Both the position numbers and the translations under genes were made by a program. A stretch of 64,000 nucleotides of DNA from an uncultured Oscillospiraceae bacterium (lineage in GTDB: Bacteria; Bacillota; Clostridia; Oscillospirales; Ruminococcaceae), in assembly GCA_934465295.1 (NCBI GenBank), contig CAKSKU010000003.1, forward strand, positions 94,654-158,653. Direction: 5' to 3'. Shown here in pieces: positions 17,965 through 27,270 of this stretch. Under the pieces are notes generated by a model. The model worked only from the letters and a program-made list of their open reading frames with translations, had not been told where the DNA came from and made no database searches. Each line of letters starts with the position of its first letter. Position 1 is the first letter of the stretch.

Positions 17965-19299
17965 TCACTCGTCTGTGTCGAGAGTAAGCTCAATATCAAC
18001 ATCTCCGTCACTTCTTGCAAGGGTGAGGGTCATTTTTTCGCCTGCCTTGTGCTTGTTCTTGATCTTGACAAGCTCATCCATCGTGGAGATCTCCGTACCG
18101 TCAGCCTTAACGATAACATCGCCTGCTTCAAGTCCTGCTGCCTCTGCGCATGAACCCGGTTCAACGGAAGCTACGAGAACGCCGCTGTCTACGGGGAGGT
18201 TGTAATAACGCTTTACTGCGGAAGAAATTTCAGTGCCCGTGATGCCGATCTTAGGCGTCGTGTTCTTAACAGTACCCGTTGTCATAAGCTCATTGAGTAT
18301 AGGAAGTGCATCCGTGATAGGGATCGCAAAGCCTACACCGTCAACATCGGAGCTTGCGATCTTCGAGGAGGTGATTCCGACTACCTGACCTTCGCTGTTA
18401 AGGAGAGGACCGCCCGAGTTGCCCGGGTTTACTGCCGCATCGGTCTGGAGAAGCGTCATTGTTGCTGTGCCGCCTGCGACCTCGACGCTCATTTCCTTGT
18501 TAAGACCCGAAACGATACCGTCCGAAGCGGAAAGTCCGAGTCCGAGAGGATAGCCGAGCGTGATAGCCTTGTCGCCCATTTCAAGCGTTGTCGAATCGCC
18601 TATCTCAGCAGGGGTAAGTCCCGCTGCATCGATCTTAAGAACTGCAAGGTCTGTGTTGGAGTCATAGCCGACGATAGTTGCCTCGTATTCGGTCTCATCA
18701 TCCAGCGTAACGGTGACCTTATCAGCCTTTACGACCTCGGTCTGGCTTGACGAACCGTAGCTGTTGTAATTGTTGTAGAAATTATCGAAGAAGTTGCTGA
18801 ACGGATCGAACTGGCTGCTGTTCATGCTCGTTTTAACTTCGGTCGTGATAACGTGTGCATTGGTAACGATGTAGCCGTCTGCGCTGAATACGATGCCCGT
18901 ACCTGTGCTTGCACCGCCTGCGGAGGTGAATGTGGAGGAAACAAGAACAACGGAGGGCTTTACCTTTTTGATAACGTCATTGGTCGTCATTTCACCGTCC
19001 GAAGAGCTTGAAGTTGAACCGAGTGCCGAGACCTTGTTGGAATTGCCGCTGTCTGCGGAGACCGTTGTCTGCTGTGGAACAGCGGGAGCTTCCGTCTGGA
19101 CCGAAGCCGATGTGCTTACGCTGTCGTTTGAACGTGCAAGATAAGCTCCGCCGTAGCCTGATGCACCGCCTACAAGAATTACTGCGAGCAAGCCTGCAAT
19201 GACCTTTCCTGCGCCGCCCGACTTCTTGGGAGGCTTCTGTTCAGGGTCTGTTGGTGTAAATCCGCCGTTTGAATAAGTGTAGTTATTTGAATCGTACAT
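17965..19299 (-). CDS. htrA: HtrA/DegP-like membrane-anchored serine protease with PDZ domain
   Basis: 444 residues. A short cytoplasmic N terminus is followed by one membrane helix (about residues 30-54) and a Ser/Thr-rich linker. The trypsin-like domain has an intact triad: His149 in TNAHVI, Asp217 in SNTDLAVLK, Ser295 in NPGNSGGPL. One C-terminal PDZ domain (about 345-440: GVLVASVEPGSCAEAAGLEAG) follows. The protease faces outward and degrades misfolded exported proteins. The gene is monocistronic. A Tyr/Asn-rich insertion (NFFDNFYNNYNSYGSSS) in the LA loop region is typical of such proteins. Confidence 0.95.
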   Translation of the reverse strand: MYDSNNYTYSNGGFTPTDPEQKPPKKSGGAGKVIAGLLAVILVGGASGYGGAYLARSNDSVSTSASVQTEAPAVPQQTTVSADSGNSNKVSALGSTSSSSDGEMTTNDVIKKVKPSVVLVSSTFTSAGGASTGTGIVFSADGYIVTNAHVITTEVKTSMNSSQFDPFSNFFDNFYNNYNSYGSSSQTEVVKADKVTVTLDDETEYEATIVGYDSNTDLAVLKIDAAGLTPAEIGDSTTLEMGDKAITLGYPLGLGLSASDGIVSGLNKEMSVEVAGGTATMTLLQTDAAVNPGNSGGPLLNSEGQVVGITSSKIASSDVDGVGFAIPITDALPILNELMTTGTVKNTTPKIGITGTEISSAVKRYYNLPVDSGVLVASVEPGSCAEAAGLEAGDVIVKADGTEISTMDELVKIKNKHKAGEKMTLTLARSDGDVDIELTLDTDE

Positions 19300-19443
19300 A
19301 TAAATGCCGCCTTTCGTAATCTGTTTTTATCGGAGGTATCTTTTATCGTTTCCTCCCGACCACAGTTTATATTGTAAAGCATCTATGTGTGAACAATGTG
19401 AAATCAATTTGAAAATGGAATAAAAGAACAGAACGTGTTTTTT

Positions 19444-20130
19444 TCATAAAAGTCCGATAATATCCGACAAATTTTCACAGATCTCACAATCCATTCCGTT
19501 TGCATTGTTATTATGTACAAGTATCGCAGGGATACCAACGCCGAGCGCACCTTTTATGTCGCTCTGCGGATTATCGCCGACCATAAAGCTTTTTTGGGGT
19601 TTTCCTGCCATTTCAAGCGCAAGCTCAAAAATTTCACGCCGAGGCTTGTCAAAACCGACCTGCGCCGAGATCATCATCCCGTCAAAATACTGCGACAAGC
19701 CTATCTTATCCATCGTAATATCAAGCTCGGGGTAGTTGTTCGAAAGAAGATAGTGCCTGTAACCTTTTTCACGGAGCGTTTCAAGTGTTGAGACCGTGTC
19801 GCTGTACAAATGATAGTTTTCGGGTTCAAGCAGGACTTTCCGAAAGAGCGGAAGAAGCGTTTTTGCTTCACTTTCTGTAATACCAACAGCTTTATATACT
19901 CTTTGTATATGCTCAAAGGTGTGATCCCACCATTTCTCGCCCGTTATCTCGTGCATATCCTCATAATAAAAGTCCCACGAAAAGCCGTGCGACATCGGCG
20001 GACGGATATCATCGAGCGTAATGTCCTTGTGCGGAGTGTACCGCTGTAAGCTTTTGTAAAGAGAACCGCTCCATAGATGCTCGGAATGTACAAGCGTTCC
20101 GTCAAAATCCCAGAAAATTGCTTTGTTCAT
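19444..20130 (-). CDS. HAD-superfamily hydrolase
   Basis: 228 residues. Motif I WDFDGTLVHSE (Asp8, Asp10), motif II LLSNNY, Lys in VGFDKPRREIFE and motif IV FMVGDNPQSDIKGA define a subfamily IA phosphatase. It dephosphorylates a small metabolite in the cytoplasm; substrate unknown. RBS AAGGAGAAG before the ATG. Downstream of the Ter operon terminator, same strand. Confidence 0.9.
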   Translation of the reverse strand: MNKAIFWDFDGTLVHSEHLWSGSLYKSLQRYTPHKDITLDDIRPPMSHGFSWDFYYEDMHEITGEKWWDHTFEHIQRVYKAVGITESEAKTLLPLFRKVLLEPENYHLYSDTVSTLETLREKGYRHYLLSNNYPELDITMDKIGLSQYFDGMMISAQVGFDKPRREIFELALEMAGKPQKSFMVGDNPQSDIKGALGVGIPAILVHNNNANGMDCEICENLSDIIGLL

Positions 20131-20146
20131 ACTTCTCCTTAAAAGT

Positions 20147-20186
20147 AAACGCCGATACTGCTTTGTCGGAACAAGCGGAGCGGCGT
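20147..20186 (-). terminator. Terminator of the Ter-like operon
   Basis: On the minus strand CGCCG...CGGCG encloses an inner GCTTGT/ACAAAGC stem and is followed by TTTACTTTT. It begins 8 bp after the last stop of the operon. Confidence 0.6.
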
Positions 20187-20193
20187 TTTTGCT

Positions 20194-21462
20194 TTATTTT
20201 AAAATATTAAGTCCGTAGTTCCTGCAAAGGTCTTCCAGCCCCCTCGGATATATCATTCCGAGCGGCGAGATGCGGAATCCGTCCTCACTGCGGATAAGCT
20301 CGATACCGACGACCGTTCCGACATCGAGCGGCTTCGGGAGCATAAAGATATAGTTCGTTCCGTTTTCAAGCGTTATCGAAACGGCAGGATTGGAAAGGTC
20401 GCTGAAATTGAGGTTCAGCGGATTGCTGTATATCGAATACGCAATGTCTATCTCCGAAACATCGTGCGGAATGCGGTCGAAATTGATGTGGAAAACCTTT
20501 TTGTCGGGCGCATTGAGGAGCTGAACTCCGCCGCCAATTGAGTGGTCGTTGCCGAAGAAAACGAACCTGTCATTCTGCGTGACCGTTCCCTCGGAATTTG
20601 CCATAAATGCGAACGCATCGACCTCCATCGGGAAGTCCTTATTGTCATAGAGAAGTTCGATATGCGCCGTCGGGGAATCCGCCTTGACGAGCATTCCTCT
20701 TTCGATTATGAGAAGCTCATGCGGCTTTTTTTCATCATCGTAAGGCATGGGCGCAAGAAGCTCATCTTCGGTGTCGCCGCTTTCCTCCTCGGGATAGATA
20801 ACGCCCTGCTCGGCGATCTCGTTCTCGGTCGGCTCAGGCTCGGCTTCGTATATGAGTGCGCCTTCCTCAAAGCTGTAAGCGTTCGGGACAGCTTCGCCCG
20901 AAATGTATATCCTGCGCTTTAAGCCCGTTTCAAGCGAAAGCTCACCGTAAAGCAGAGTTCCGCTTCGCATCGGTTCGATTTCGATAAGTACGGTATTCCC
21001 ACCTGCAGAAAGCTCGGGCTCGGGAATGTTCACTCCGCTTGCATTTGAAAAAAGCCGTGCAGAAGTCGGAAGTTCGATGTGTATTCTCACGGTGCAAAGC
21101 GTATCGGCAGGAAAAGCGCCGACGTTTATCACGGTCGGGATACCGAAATATCCGTCCTCGCCGTCAATGCCCATGACCTTGCCGCTGACAGTCACATTGT
21201 TCAGGATCGTTCCCTTGCAGGACGAGCAGAGCGCAGTTCCCACCCTCGGGGAAAGATGTTCAATGAGCAGGTCGTTGATCTTAATATCAGGCGCATTTAT
21301 CGTCAGCGCAGTGCCTTTGCCGCACAGAAGAAGTGTGCCGTTCCCGTGTATGGTGCAGGGAACGCTCACTGTAAAATTGCCCTCATATTCGCCGTGTGGG
21401 AGCTTTATCCCGCCGTTCATTTCAGCATTGTCAAGCATTTTCTGAAGCTCCTGTGCTTTCAC
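20194..21462 (-). CDS. Beta-helix-like N terminus fused to a TerD domain
   Basis: 422 residues. The N-terminal ~110 residues (LPHGEYEGNFTVSVPCTIHG, ALTINAPDIKINDLLIE, GTILNNVTVSGKVMGIDG) repeat short strands as in right-handed beta-helix proteins. A low-complexity acidic linker follows (about 205-240). The C-terminal ~180 residues are a TerD domain: DAFAFMANSEGTVTQNDRFVFFGN, DIAYSIYSN, and the terminal GLEDLCRNYGLNI block. TerD domains bind Ca2+ and belong to tellurite/stress-resistance systems. The start ATG overlaps the previous stop by 4 bp (ATGA). Last gene of a five-gene operon. I am not aware of this fusion being described. Confidence 0.8.
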   Translation of the reverse strand: MKAQELQKMLDNAEMNGGIKLPHGEYEGNFTVSVPCTIHGNGTLLLCGKGTALTINAPDIKINDLLIEHLSPRVGTALCSSCKGTILNNVTVSGKVMGIDGEDGYFGIPTVINVGAFPADTLCTVRIHIELPTSARLFSNASGVNIPEPELSAGGNTVLIEIEPMRSGTLLYGELSLETGLKRRIYISGEAVPNAYSFEEGALIYEAEPEPTENEIAEQGVIYPEEESGDTEDELLAPMPYDDEKKPHELLIIERGMLVKADSPTAHIELLYDNKDFPMEVDAFAFMANSEGTVTQNDRFVFFGNDHSIGGGVQLLNAPDKKVFHINFDRIPHDVSEIDIAYSIYSNPLNLNFSDLSNPAVSITLENGTNYIFMLPKPLDVGTVVGIELIRSEDGFRISPLGMIYPRGLEDLCRNYGLNILK

Positions 21463-23492
21463 GAACGTACCTCCTTTGAGCTGCTTTCGGCGCAGTGCTT
21501 TTTGCAGCTCTGACCAAGCTGAAGTGCAGAAAAGCCGGTGAGCAGCGTGCCGACAGCCGCAGCACCTATCATAACGGCAGCACCGAGGACAGGTGTGCTT
21601 ATATTTTCACCGAAATACATTGCAGCCGCTGCCATTGCGATCATAGCCGTCCTGAGAGCCTCATAGCCCGCAGCGTGTTTTCTTATCTCAGCGGAGCAGT
21701 CCATGCTTACAGCTATGGAAGAAAGTCCGTCAAGTGCGGTGCAGTCGGCGATCTCCTTTGCAGCCGTGCAAGCCTCGGCAGAAGCATAAACAGCGTCGGC
21801 TTCCTCGCATTCGAGCGCATCGTGAACATCGACCGCAGTTGTGCCGACGGTTTTTCCTGCCGCCTTTGCAAGCCCGATAAGCTTACTCTTGTCGCATCTG
21901 CCCGTGATCATCTTTGCCTTTTTGAGAGCCTTTGCGGCTTCACCCGGGGTCATTTCCGCAAGCTTTTTGTATGGAACGGAGTCGTCCGCACCTGCGCCTG
22001 CGACAGCCTTGTCACGGAGAGACGCTTCATCATACGGAACGAGAAGTATCGGTCTGACGCCATGCTCCGAAAGCTTTTTGAACGCATTGTCGGCACCGCT
22101 GCGGTATTTCTCACGAATGGTCATCATTCCGATAAAGACCTTTCGCCCGTCCCAAAGCTCCGCCGCATAAGCGATAACGGAATTGCCCTGAAAAATAAGC
22201 TCCTCCGCAAGCGCTTTCACAGCCGCCGCAGATGAAAATTCCTTCTCCTTGCCCGTTCCGTCAAAACAGCTTTTGCAGCCGCTTATGATAACGCTCGGGT
22301 CGCCCCTTAAAAAGCGTTTATATCCGTTCGCAGGCAGCTCGCCCTTGACAAGCTCGGCGTTTATCTCAAGCTCGACCGTGCTTTTAAGACGCTCTGCCAT
22401 AAAGGTCATTTCTGCGGCTTCGTAAGGGTCTGCGCTGATTATCCTGCCCTTGTTCACAAGAGCGGAGGTGTTTTCAGCCGCCGCATTTGCAGCAATAGTT
22501 CCGAGAGGGTAGGGGACTTCGTAAAATTTTGTCATTGTCGCACCGCTGCCGTCCGTAAATCCGACAGCAGTTGGCTTTCCGTCCGTCGCAAAGCCGCTCC
22601 TGTTGATGAAGATCACATCGCATTTCGGCGTGAGCGTCCTCATATCAGCACCGCTGCGGCGAATTTCCGTTCTTCCTGCGGAAAGATATTCCCCGAGAGG
22701 GTCTTTCAGACCTGCTCCCGACATTAAAATAAGCGAAGCGAAAAGAGCCGTTTTCATCGGGAGAGCTGTCATTCCCTCACCGCTTTTTTCAGCCTGATAA
22801 GCCGTAAAAACAACCAGCAGAGCCGTCAGAACAGCACTTATCAATATACAGAATGTATATTTCTTAGAGGATATCACAAGAGGTTTAACAAAACTTTCCT
22901 CAACCTGCGTAACTTTCATTACAGCGTGACCTGAGGTGACGAGCGTTCCCTTTTCAAGTGTGTATTCGCCCGAGATATCCTCGTCAAGCTCGTCCTTCAT
23001 ATCCCTGCGCACAAGGTCAGTCCTGCCGTCCTTGCCGATGGTGATATCGCCCGTCTGAACGATGCCCTCCGCAGGAACGATGTCGCCTGCCGTGAGAAGG
23101 ACATAATCGCCCTTTACGATATCGCCCGAGTTCACCTCCGAAACGGAGTTTCCGCAGCGGTAGACTCTGCATTTGCCGTCACTGCGCAGCTGACGTGCCT
23201 TTCGGCTGTGGAGAGTGCTTTCCCATAAGCAAACCGTGAAAACAGTCAGCGCATTCACGGCTGCGGAGATAATGCACGGGATAATGCCGTGCAGACCGCT
23301 TCCGAGCGAAAGGATTATCCCGAAGCATAAGCACAGCAGCAGGATTATTATATATACTTTTACGGGAACTCTGCCGAAGCGTTCGGCAAAGCGTTTCCCC
23401 GCAGTTTTTGAAGGCTCTTCCGCAGCACAGTTTGAGCCGAATTGTTTTCTGTGGCTTTCCGCCTGATTATCAGTAAGACCGTTGAATGTCAT
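21459..23492 (-). CDS. P-type-ATPase-like protein lacking the catalytic aspartate
   Basis: 677 residues with P-type ATPase architecture: N-terminal tail (TDNQAESHRKQFGSN, as in calcium pumps), two helices at about 46-90, an actuator domain (DIVPAEGIVQ; SGEY at 174-177 in place of TGES), helices near 212-262, a P/N domain, and a final hydrophobic pair near 630-665. The invariant DKTGT is replaced by NRSGF (Asn297), so the phosphoenzyme cannot form; the TGDGVND hinge is degraded to TAVDVHD. The intramembrane cation motif (PEGL or CPC) is also absent (LMSGAGLKDPL). It is therefore probably a membrane pseudoenzyme or sensor rather than a pump. The frame is intact over 2 kb. It lies 3 bp after the kinase gene. 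Confidence 0.8.
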   Translation of the reverse strand: MTFNGLTDNQAESHRKQFGSNCAAEEPSKTAGKRFAERFGRVPVKVYIIILLLCLCFGIILSLGSGLHGIIPCIISAAVNALTVFTVCLWESTLHSRKARQLRSDGKCRVYRCGNSVSEVNSGDIVKGDYVLLTAGDIVPAEGIVQTGDITIGKDGRTDLVRRDMKDELDEDISGEYTLEKGTLVTSGHAVMKVTQVEESFVKPLVISSKKYTFCILISAVLTALLVVFTAYQAEKSGEGMTALPMKTALFASLILMSGAGLKDPLGEYLSAGRTEIRRSGADMRTLTPKCDVIFINRSGFATDGKPTAVGFTDGSGATMTKFYEVPYPLGTIAANAAAENTSALVNKGRIISADPYEAAEMTFMAERLKSTVELEINAELVKGELPANGYKRFLRGDPSVIISGCKSCFDGTGKEKEFSSAAAVKALAEELIFQGNSVIAYAAELWDGRKVFIGMMTIREKYRSGADNAFKKLSEHGVRPILLVPYDEASLRDKAVAGAGADDSVPYKKLAEMTPGEAAKALKKAKMITGRCDKSKLIGLAKAAGKTVGTTAVDVHDALECEEADAVYASAEACTAAKEIADCTALDGLSSIAVSMDCSAEIRKHAAGYEALRTAMIAMAAAAMYFGENISTPVLGAAVMIGAAAVGTLLTGFSALQLGQSCKKHCAESSSKEVRS

Positions 23493-23495
23493 TTT

Positions 23496-24974
23496 TTATT
23501 TCATTCCTTTGATTATTGAAACCTTTATAAGTGAGCCGTTTTCCTCACGGCAGGCTCGGAACACTGTTCCGTTTGTGAGCCTTATCGCCTTTCCTGCGGG
23601 AACGGGACTTCCCATCGGGGACATAAGCCCCTCGGCGTGGCTGTTTATGAGATACCAAGCCTTTTCATGCGAGCATATATACGCTTCAAGCCTTGTATCG
23701 GCTTTTTCATCGGGGAAAACATCGGTGCGTGTGTGCCATTTGAAAAGCGGAGTGTTGTTCTCGGCGATGAGTGTTGAATGCTTTCGCCACTGACCCCTTT
23801 TTCCCCTCGGCTGAGCGCAGATATCGAGCTGTAAAATATCGCCCCTGACACTTGTTCCGCAGAAAGGACACACAGGGTTCTTTACATCGTGCATAATGAA
23901 CCATTTGTGGTCGCAGTCGGGATTTTCGCATCGGTGAAGCATATCCCAGGCCTTGATAAGTCCCCTTTCCCACTCCATTGCGGTCGGGCGAAGCTCGGGT
24001 GAGTGAAGTCCGTCAACGAATGCACGCAGAAACAGCGATTCAAGGTCACTTCCGAGGTCGCTTATCGTAACATCGAGGTTTTCGGGGCGGTTCGAGCGGT
24101 CGTTCGGGTCTTCGATGAAAAGTGCCTTTGGCCCGAGCGCAAGAAAATCGTCCTTTTCAGCCGATTCGGTCGAAAAAATTTTCGGTCCGATAAGAGGGTG
24201 GCGGAGCAGGAGGTATTCATATATAAGTACGGCAAGAGCGTGGAGATCGGTTTCCGAACCGGGTATCTTTCGCCGAGGGTCGTTCTTGTCAAGCTCCATC
24301 GTTGCGAGGACTTCGGGGGCAATGTAGCCTCTCGTTCCTGCGACTTCGGGAGGAAATATCCCCGGAACAACGAGCGAGTCGATGTCGATAACAACGCAGT
24401 TTCCGCTTCTCGGGTCGATGAGGACATTGTTGTTGGAAAGGTCGGAATGTGCAAGCCCTGCCTGATGAAGCCGCCGTATTGAACGGGTCAGCAGGAGCGA
24501 CATCTGGAGCATCGAACGGAAATCGCCCAGCTCCGTTTTGTTGAGAAATCGGCGGTTTCTTGATGTGAACCAGTTGCTTTTCTTGTCCTTGCCTTTAAGG
24601 TCAAGGTAGTCGGAAGCGCCGTCGCCAAAGAAGAAATCGGACGGATAGGACGGCGAGACAAGTCCGAATTCGGGCGAAACGACAATATCGGTCGGCCAGC
24701 AGAAACGCTTTTCAAAGTAAGCCGCACGTTTTTCGTCCGTTCCGAGCGCACCGCCCCTGCTTTCGGGGATAGTTGGATTGTATTTGCTTATTATCGCTTC
24801 GATACGCCTGCGCATATTCGCATCGACCTTTGACGGGTCGTTGAAAAACTGCACGACATAAGACTTATCGGGCGCAAAATATGTATATTTCATTCCTCCT
24901 CTCGGAGGATTGTCGGTGATAACATAAGGGAGCTTCCTGCCGCTTGCAAGAGTAGCCTCTCCGATCCTGTTCAC
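23496..24974 (-). CDS. Ser/Thr protein kinase with zinc ribbon (TerY-P kinase type)
   Basis: 492 residues. Kinase lobe motifs: VVQFFNDP in the small lobe, catalytic loop HSDLSNNN (His176-Asn183), a DID in the DFG position (197-199) and the activation segment GTRGYIAPEV. After the kinase domain, CENPDCDHKWF and CPFCGTS form a C4 zinc ribbon, and the C terminus is beta-rich. Kinases of this sort occur with a vWA TerY protein and a PP2C phosphatase as the TerY-P triad; the same three are adjacent here. It presumably phosphorylates TerY-like or TerD-like partners. The gene starts 3 bp after the PP2C stop. Confidence 0.88.
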   Translation of the reverse strand: MNRIGEATLASGRKLPYVITDNPPRGGMKYTYFAPDKSYVVQFFNDPSKVDANMRRRIEAIISKYNPTIPESRGGALGTDEKRAAYFEKRFCWPTDIVVSPEFGLVSPSYPSDFFFGDGASDYLDLKGKDKKSNWFTSRNRRFLNKTELGDFRSMLQMSLLLTRSIRRLHQAGLAHSDLSNNNVLIDPRSGNCVVIDIDSLVVPGIFPPEVAGTRGYIAPEVLATMELDKNDPRRKIPGSETDLHALAVLIYEYLLLRHPLIGPKIFSTESAEKDDFLALGPKALFIEDPNDRSNRPENLDVTISDLGSDLESLFLRAFVDGLHSPELRPTAMEWERGLIKAWDMLHRCENPDCDHKWFIMHDVKNPVCPFCGTSVRGDILQLDICAQPRGKRGQWRKHSTLIAENNTPLFKWHTRTDVFPDEKADTRLEAYICSHEKAWYLINSHAEGLMSPMGSPVPAGKAIRLTNGTVFRACREENGSLIKVSIIKGMK

Positions 24975-24977
24975 TTT

Positions 24978-26198
24978 TTACTGTACCCCTTTCGGAATTC
25001 CGGGTTCTATAATAACGAGCGTTCTGTCATCGAACGAACCCCTCTGCGAATAGTTGTCGAGCCAGACTTTGAGCCGTTCGCTTTTATCATCGGCAAGCTT
25101 TTTCCCGAACGCTTCGAGCGAGGACTTGTGCATAAGGCTGCCGAATCGCTTTCCCCACAATTCCTCGAGGGAAAGCTTGTTCTTTTCAAGTATGTTTTTC
25201 GTATAGCAGAGCGAAACTTCAACACTGCTGTCGTTCACCCACGGGTGAGCTTCGGGTTCGGGTGCTTCGCCCTTTTCGGGTTCGTAGCTTTCTGTCGGGA
25301 AATCAATGATGCCGTTGAGCATAAGGTCGAGCCAGAGCCGCAGAAGTTCGGGCGAGTTCGGGTAATGATCGTCCGAAACACCGTCTGTCATCATCATCAC
25401 GGAAGTGACTTTTCCGCGCATTATTTTCGTGTTTGAATAAAGCTTTTCGGCTGTCTTTGTTTCATCGAGGAATTCGGTTTCGCCCGAAAAGCCGCCTTTG
25501 TCGGTGTTTCCGAGCAGCTTCAGCGCAGAGGAAAATTCACCGTCGGCATTTACAGCGGCGATCATGCCGTCACCTACCGCAACGGATATAACGAACGTTT
25601 CTCCGTTTTCGAGCGGAATTACAGCAGACGCAAGCAGAGTTGCGGAAAGGTCTTTCACATCGCATTTTCTGCCAAGATCGGCAGTGATGCTTTCGTCCTC
25701 AGAGCGGATAAGAGCCGCTCCCTCAACTGCGGAATAAGCCGCATCAAAACCCGAGCGCATTATCTCCGCAAGCTTCGTGCATACAGTGGTGAATTCTGCC
25801 TTGTCGAAAGGCATTGCAAGCGAGTTTTCCGTCTGCTGACGGTCGAGCGCAGAAAGCTGTTCCTTTATGTAAGCGCAGGCGGCTTCGCTCGATATACGTG
25901 CGCCGATGCGTGAGAGCCTTTTTGAACCTGCACCGTCCGAAACAACGCAGACAGTCCAGCTTCCCACCATGTCAAATTCGTACCAGTCATCGCAGTTCGT
26001 ACCCTCGTGCTTATGCTTTTTGCCCCTCACCCTTGCGGCGGTGATCTCTGTGCCGTTTTCATTTTTATAGGAAGAACGGTACTCGGGATAAGGCTCGGGC
26101 GAGTCGGGTATAGGCGCATATTTCCACAATGCGGCGGTGTGTGCGGTAACGTCACTATCTGAAAGTTTTTTGATATTTTCGTCCATTTTGTCCTCCAC
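24978..26198 (-). CDS. PP2C-like protein phosphatase (TerY-P phosphatase type)
   Basis: 406 residues. PP2C metal motifs are present: GTNCDDWYEF, VVSDGAGSKRLSRIGA, and MMMTDGVSDD with a late Asp in SFDDRTLVII. It removes phosphate from Ser/Thr in the cytoplasm and should oppose the kinase encoded 3 bp downstream. It lies 6 bp after the vWA gene. An insertion of about 60 residues between the two last metal motifs (acidic, EPEKGEAPEPEAHPWV) is unassigned. Confidence 0.88.
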   Translation of the reverse strand: MEDKMDENIKKLSDSDVTAHTAALWKYAPIPDSPEPYPEYRSSYKNENGTEITAARVRGKKHKHEGTNCDDWYEFDMVGSWTVCVVSDGAGSKRLSRIGARISSEAACAYIKEQLSALDRQQTENSLAMPFDKAEFTTVCTKLAEIMRSGFDAAYSAVEGAALIRSEDESITADLGRKCDVKDLSATLLASAVIPLENGETFVISVAVGDGMIAAVNADGEFSSALKLLGNTDKGGFSGETEFLDETKTAEKLYSNTKIMRGKVTSVMMMTDGVSDDHYPNSPELLRLWLDLMLNGIIDFPTESYEPEKGEAPEPEAHPWVNDSSVEVSLCYTKNILEKNKLSLEELWGKRFGSLMHKSSLEAFGKKLADDKSERLKVWLDNYSQRGSFDDRTLVIIEPGIPKGVQ

Positions 26199-26204
26199 GT
26201 CCGT

Positions 26205-26846
26205 TTACGGAACAATAACGAAGCCCTGCGGCGGAGGAGGAAGCTCGATGCCTGCACCGGGTTTTGCATCAAGGCTCTTGCTCGAAAGCTTAACGGAGCT
26301 TGATACCCAAGCGAAGAACTGCGCAAGGTCGCCTGCGGAGAGGTTGTTCATCAGCAGAACGCTGTCGGTTATCTCTTTGAGAACGGAGGTGTCAGCACAG
26401 GAACCTGCTGCACACGCAATGATGTTCGCAGGCTTTGTGCTTTTCAGCATAGCTGCGGCTTCACGCCATTCATCGGTAGGAACGCCGTCGGTGAGGATAA
26501 ATACGAGCGGCTTCCAGTCGCCTTTCTGCGTTTCGGTAGATTTGCGGACTTCATTCCTTATGCGGTCGGTGAGAAGACGAAGAGCCGCACCGAGAGCGGT
26601 CGGACCTCCTGCTGTAAGTGTAGGCTCTCTGAAAAGCATAAGCTCGGTCAGAGGGCAGACCTGACGTGCGGCCGAATTGAACGTTATAACGGAAAGATAA
26701 GCTGTCTCGAGTGCCTGTGGGTCGCTGCGAAGCTCGGAAATGAGTGCCTTAACGCCGTGACGGACAGCTTCGATAGGGTCGCCCGCCATTGAACCCGAAA
26801 CATCGAGCAGCAGATAAACAGGCAAACGTCTTGAAAAGTCGGACAT
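26205..26846 (-). CDS. TerY-like von Willebrand factor A domain protein
   Basis: 213 residues, a single vWA domain: MIDAS motif DVSGSMAG near the N terminus, the Thr of GGPTALG and the Asp of LTDGVPTDEW. It is the usual TerY length. TerY proteins are metal-binding partners in Ter stress systems and are encoded with PP2C and kinase genes, as here. First gene of the operon, with RBS AAAGGAGATATC and a strong promoter at 26907-26935. Confidence 0.9.
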   Translation of the reverse strand: MSDFSRRLPVYLLLDVSGSMAGDPIEAVRHGVKALISELRSDPQALETAYLSVITFNSAARQVCPLTELMLFREPTLTAGGPTALGAALRLLTDRIRNEVRKSTETQKGDWKPLVFILTDGVPTDEWREAAAMLKSTKPANIIACAAGSCADTSVLKEITDSVLLMNNLSAGDLAQFFAWVSSSVKLSSKSLDAKPGAGIELPPPPQGFVIVP

Positions 26847-26906
26847 AGTCGATATCTCCTTTGTATAATTAATTTATCGAAAAAAGCAATTTTATCACAT
26901 AATATA

Positions 26907-26935
26907 AGTATATCCTAAAATGCGGTGCAAGTCAA
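26907..26935 (-). promoter_or_regulatory. Promoter of the Ter-like operon
   Basis: Minus strand TTGACT, 17-bp spacer, TATACT, about 60 bp before the vWA start codon. Confidence 0.7.
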
Positions 26936-27012
26936 TATTCTGACGATTTTATTTATCCCCGACGGCATATATTTATAAGGGAATACCGTCATATAAAAAA
27001 ACGTGAGGATAA

Positions 27013-27112
27013 TACTAATTTTTAATCAAAGTGTAGACAAAAAATCGGTGCAAAATCCATATATTCGAGATTTTGCTTGATTTTTTGTACACTTTCAGTT
27101 TAAAAATCAGTA
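27013..27112. mobile_element. MITE family I, copy 3
   Basis: 100-bp copy with TACTAATTTTTAA ends (right end one mismatch: AAAAATCAGTA). Same internal arms as copies at 6553 and 8814. It sits just upstream of the Ter operon promoter. Confidence 0.8.
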
Positions 27113-27270
27113 TAAGCCCCTTTTTGTCGCATTTTGGTGCATTGTATCTGCTCTTGGAGCCTTGATATCCGCTTACATAAAAAAAGGGGTGTCTTACTCG
27201 GTTTTGGTATATTTTTAGTTGCTTCCGATGTATTTTATTAACAACGAAATACAAAAGGAGGCGGCAATTA

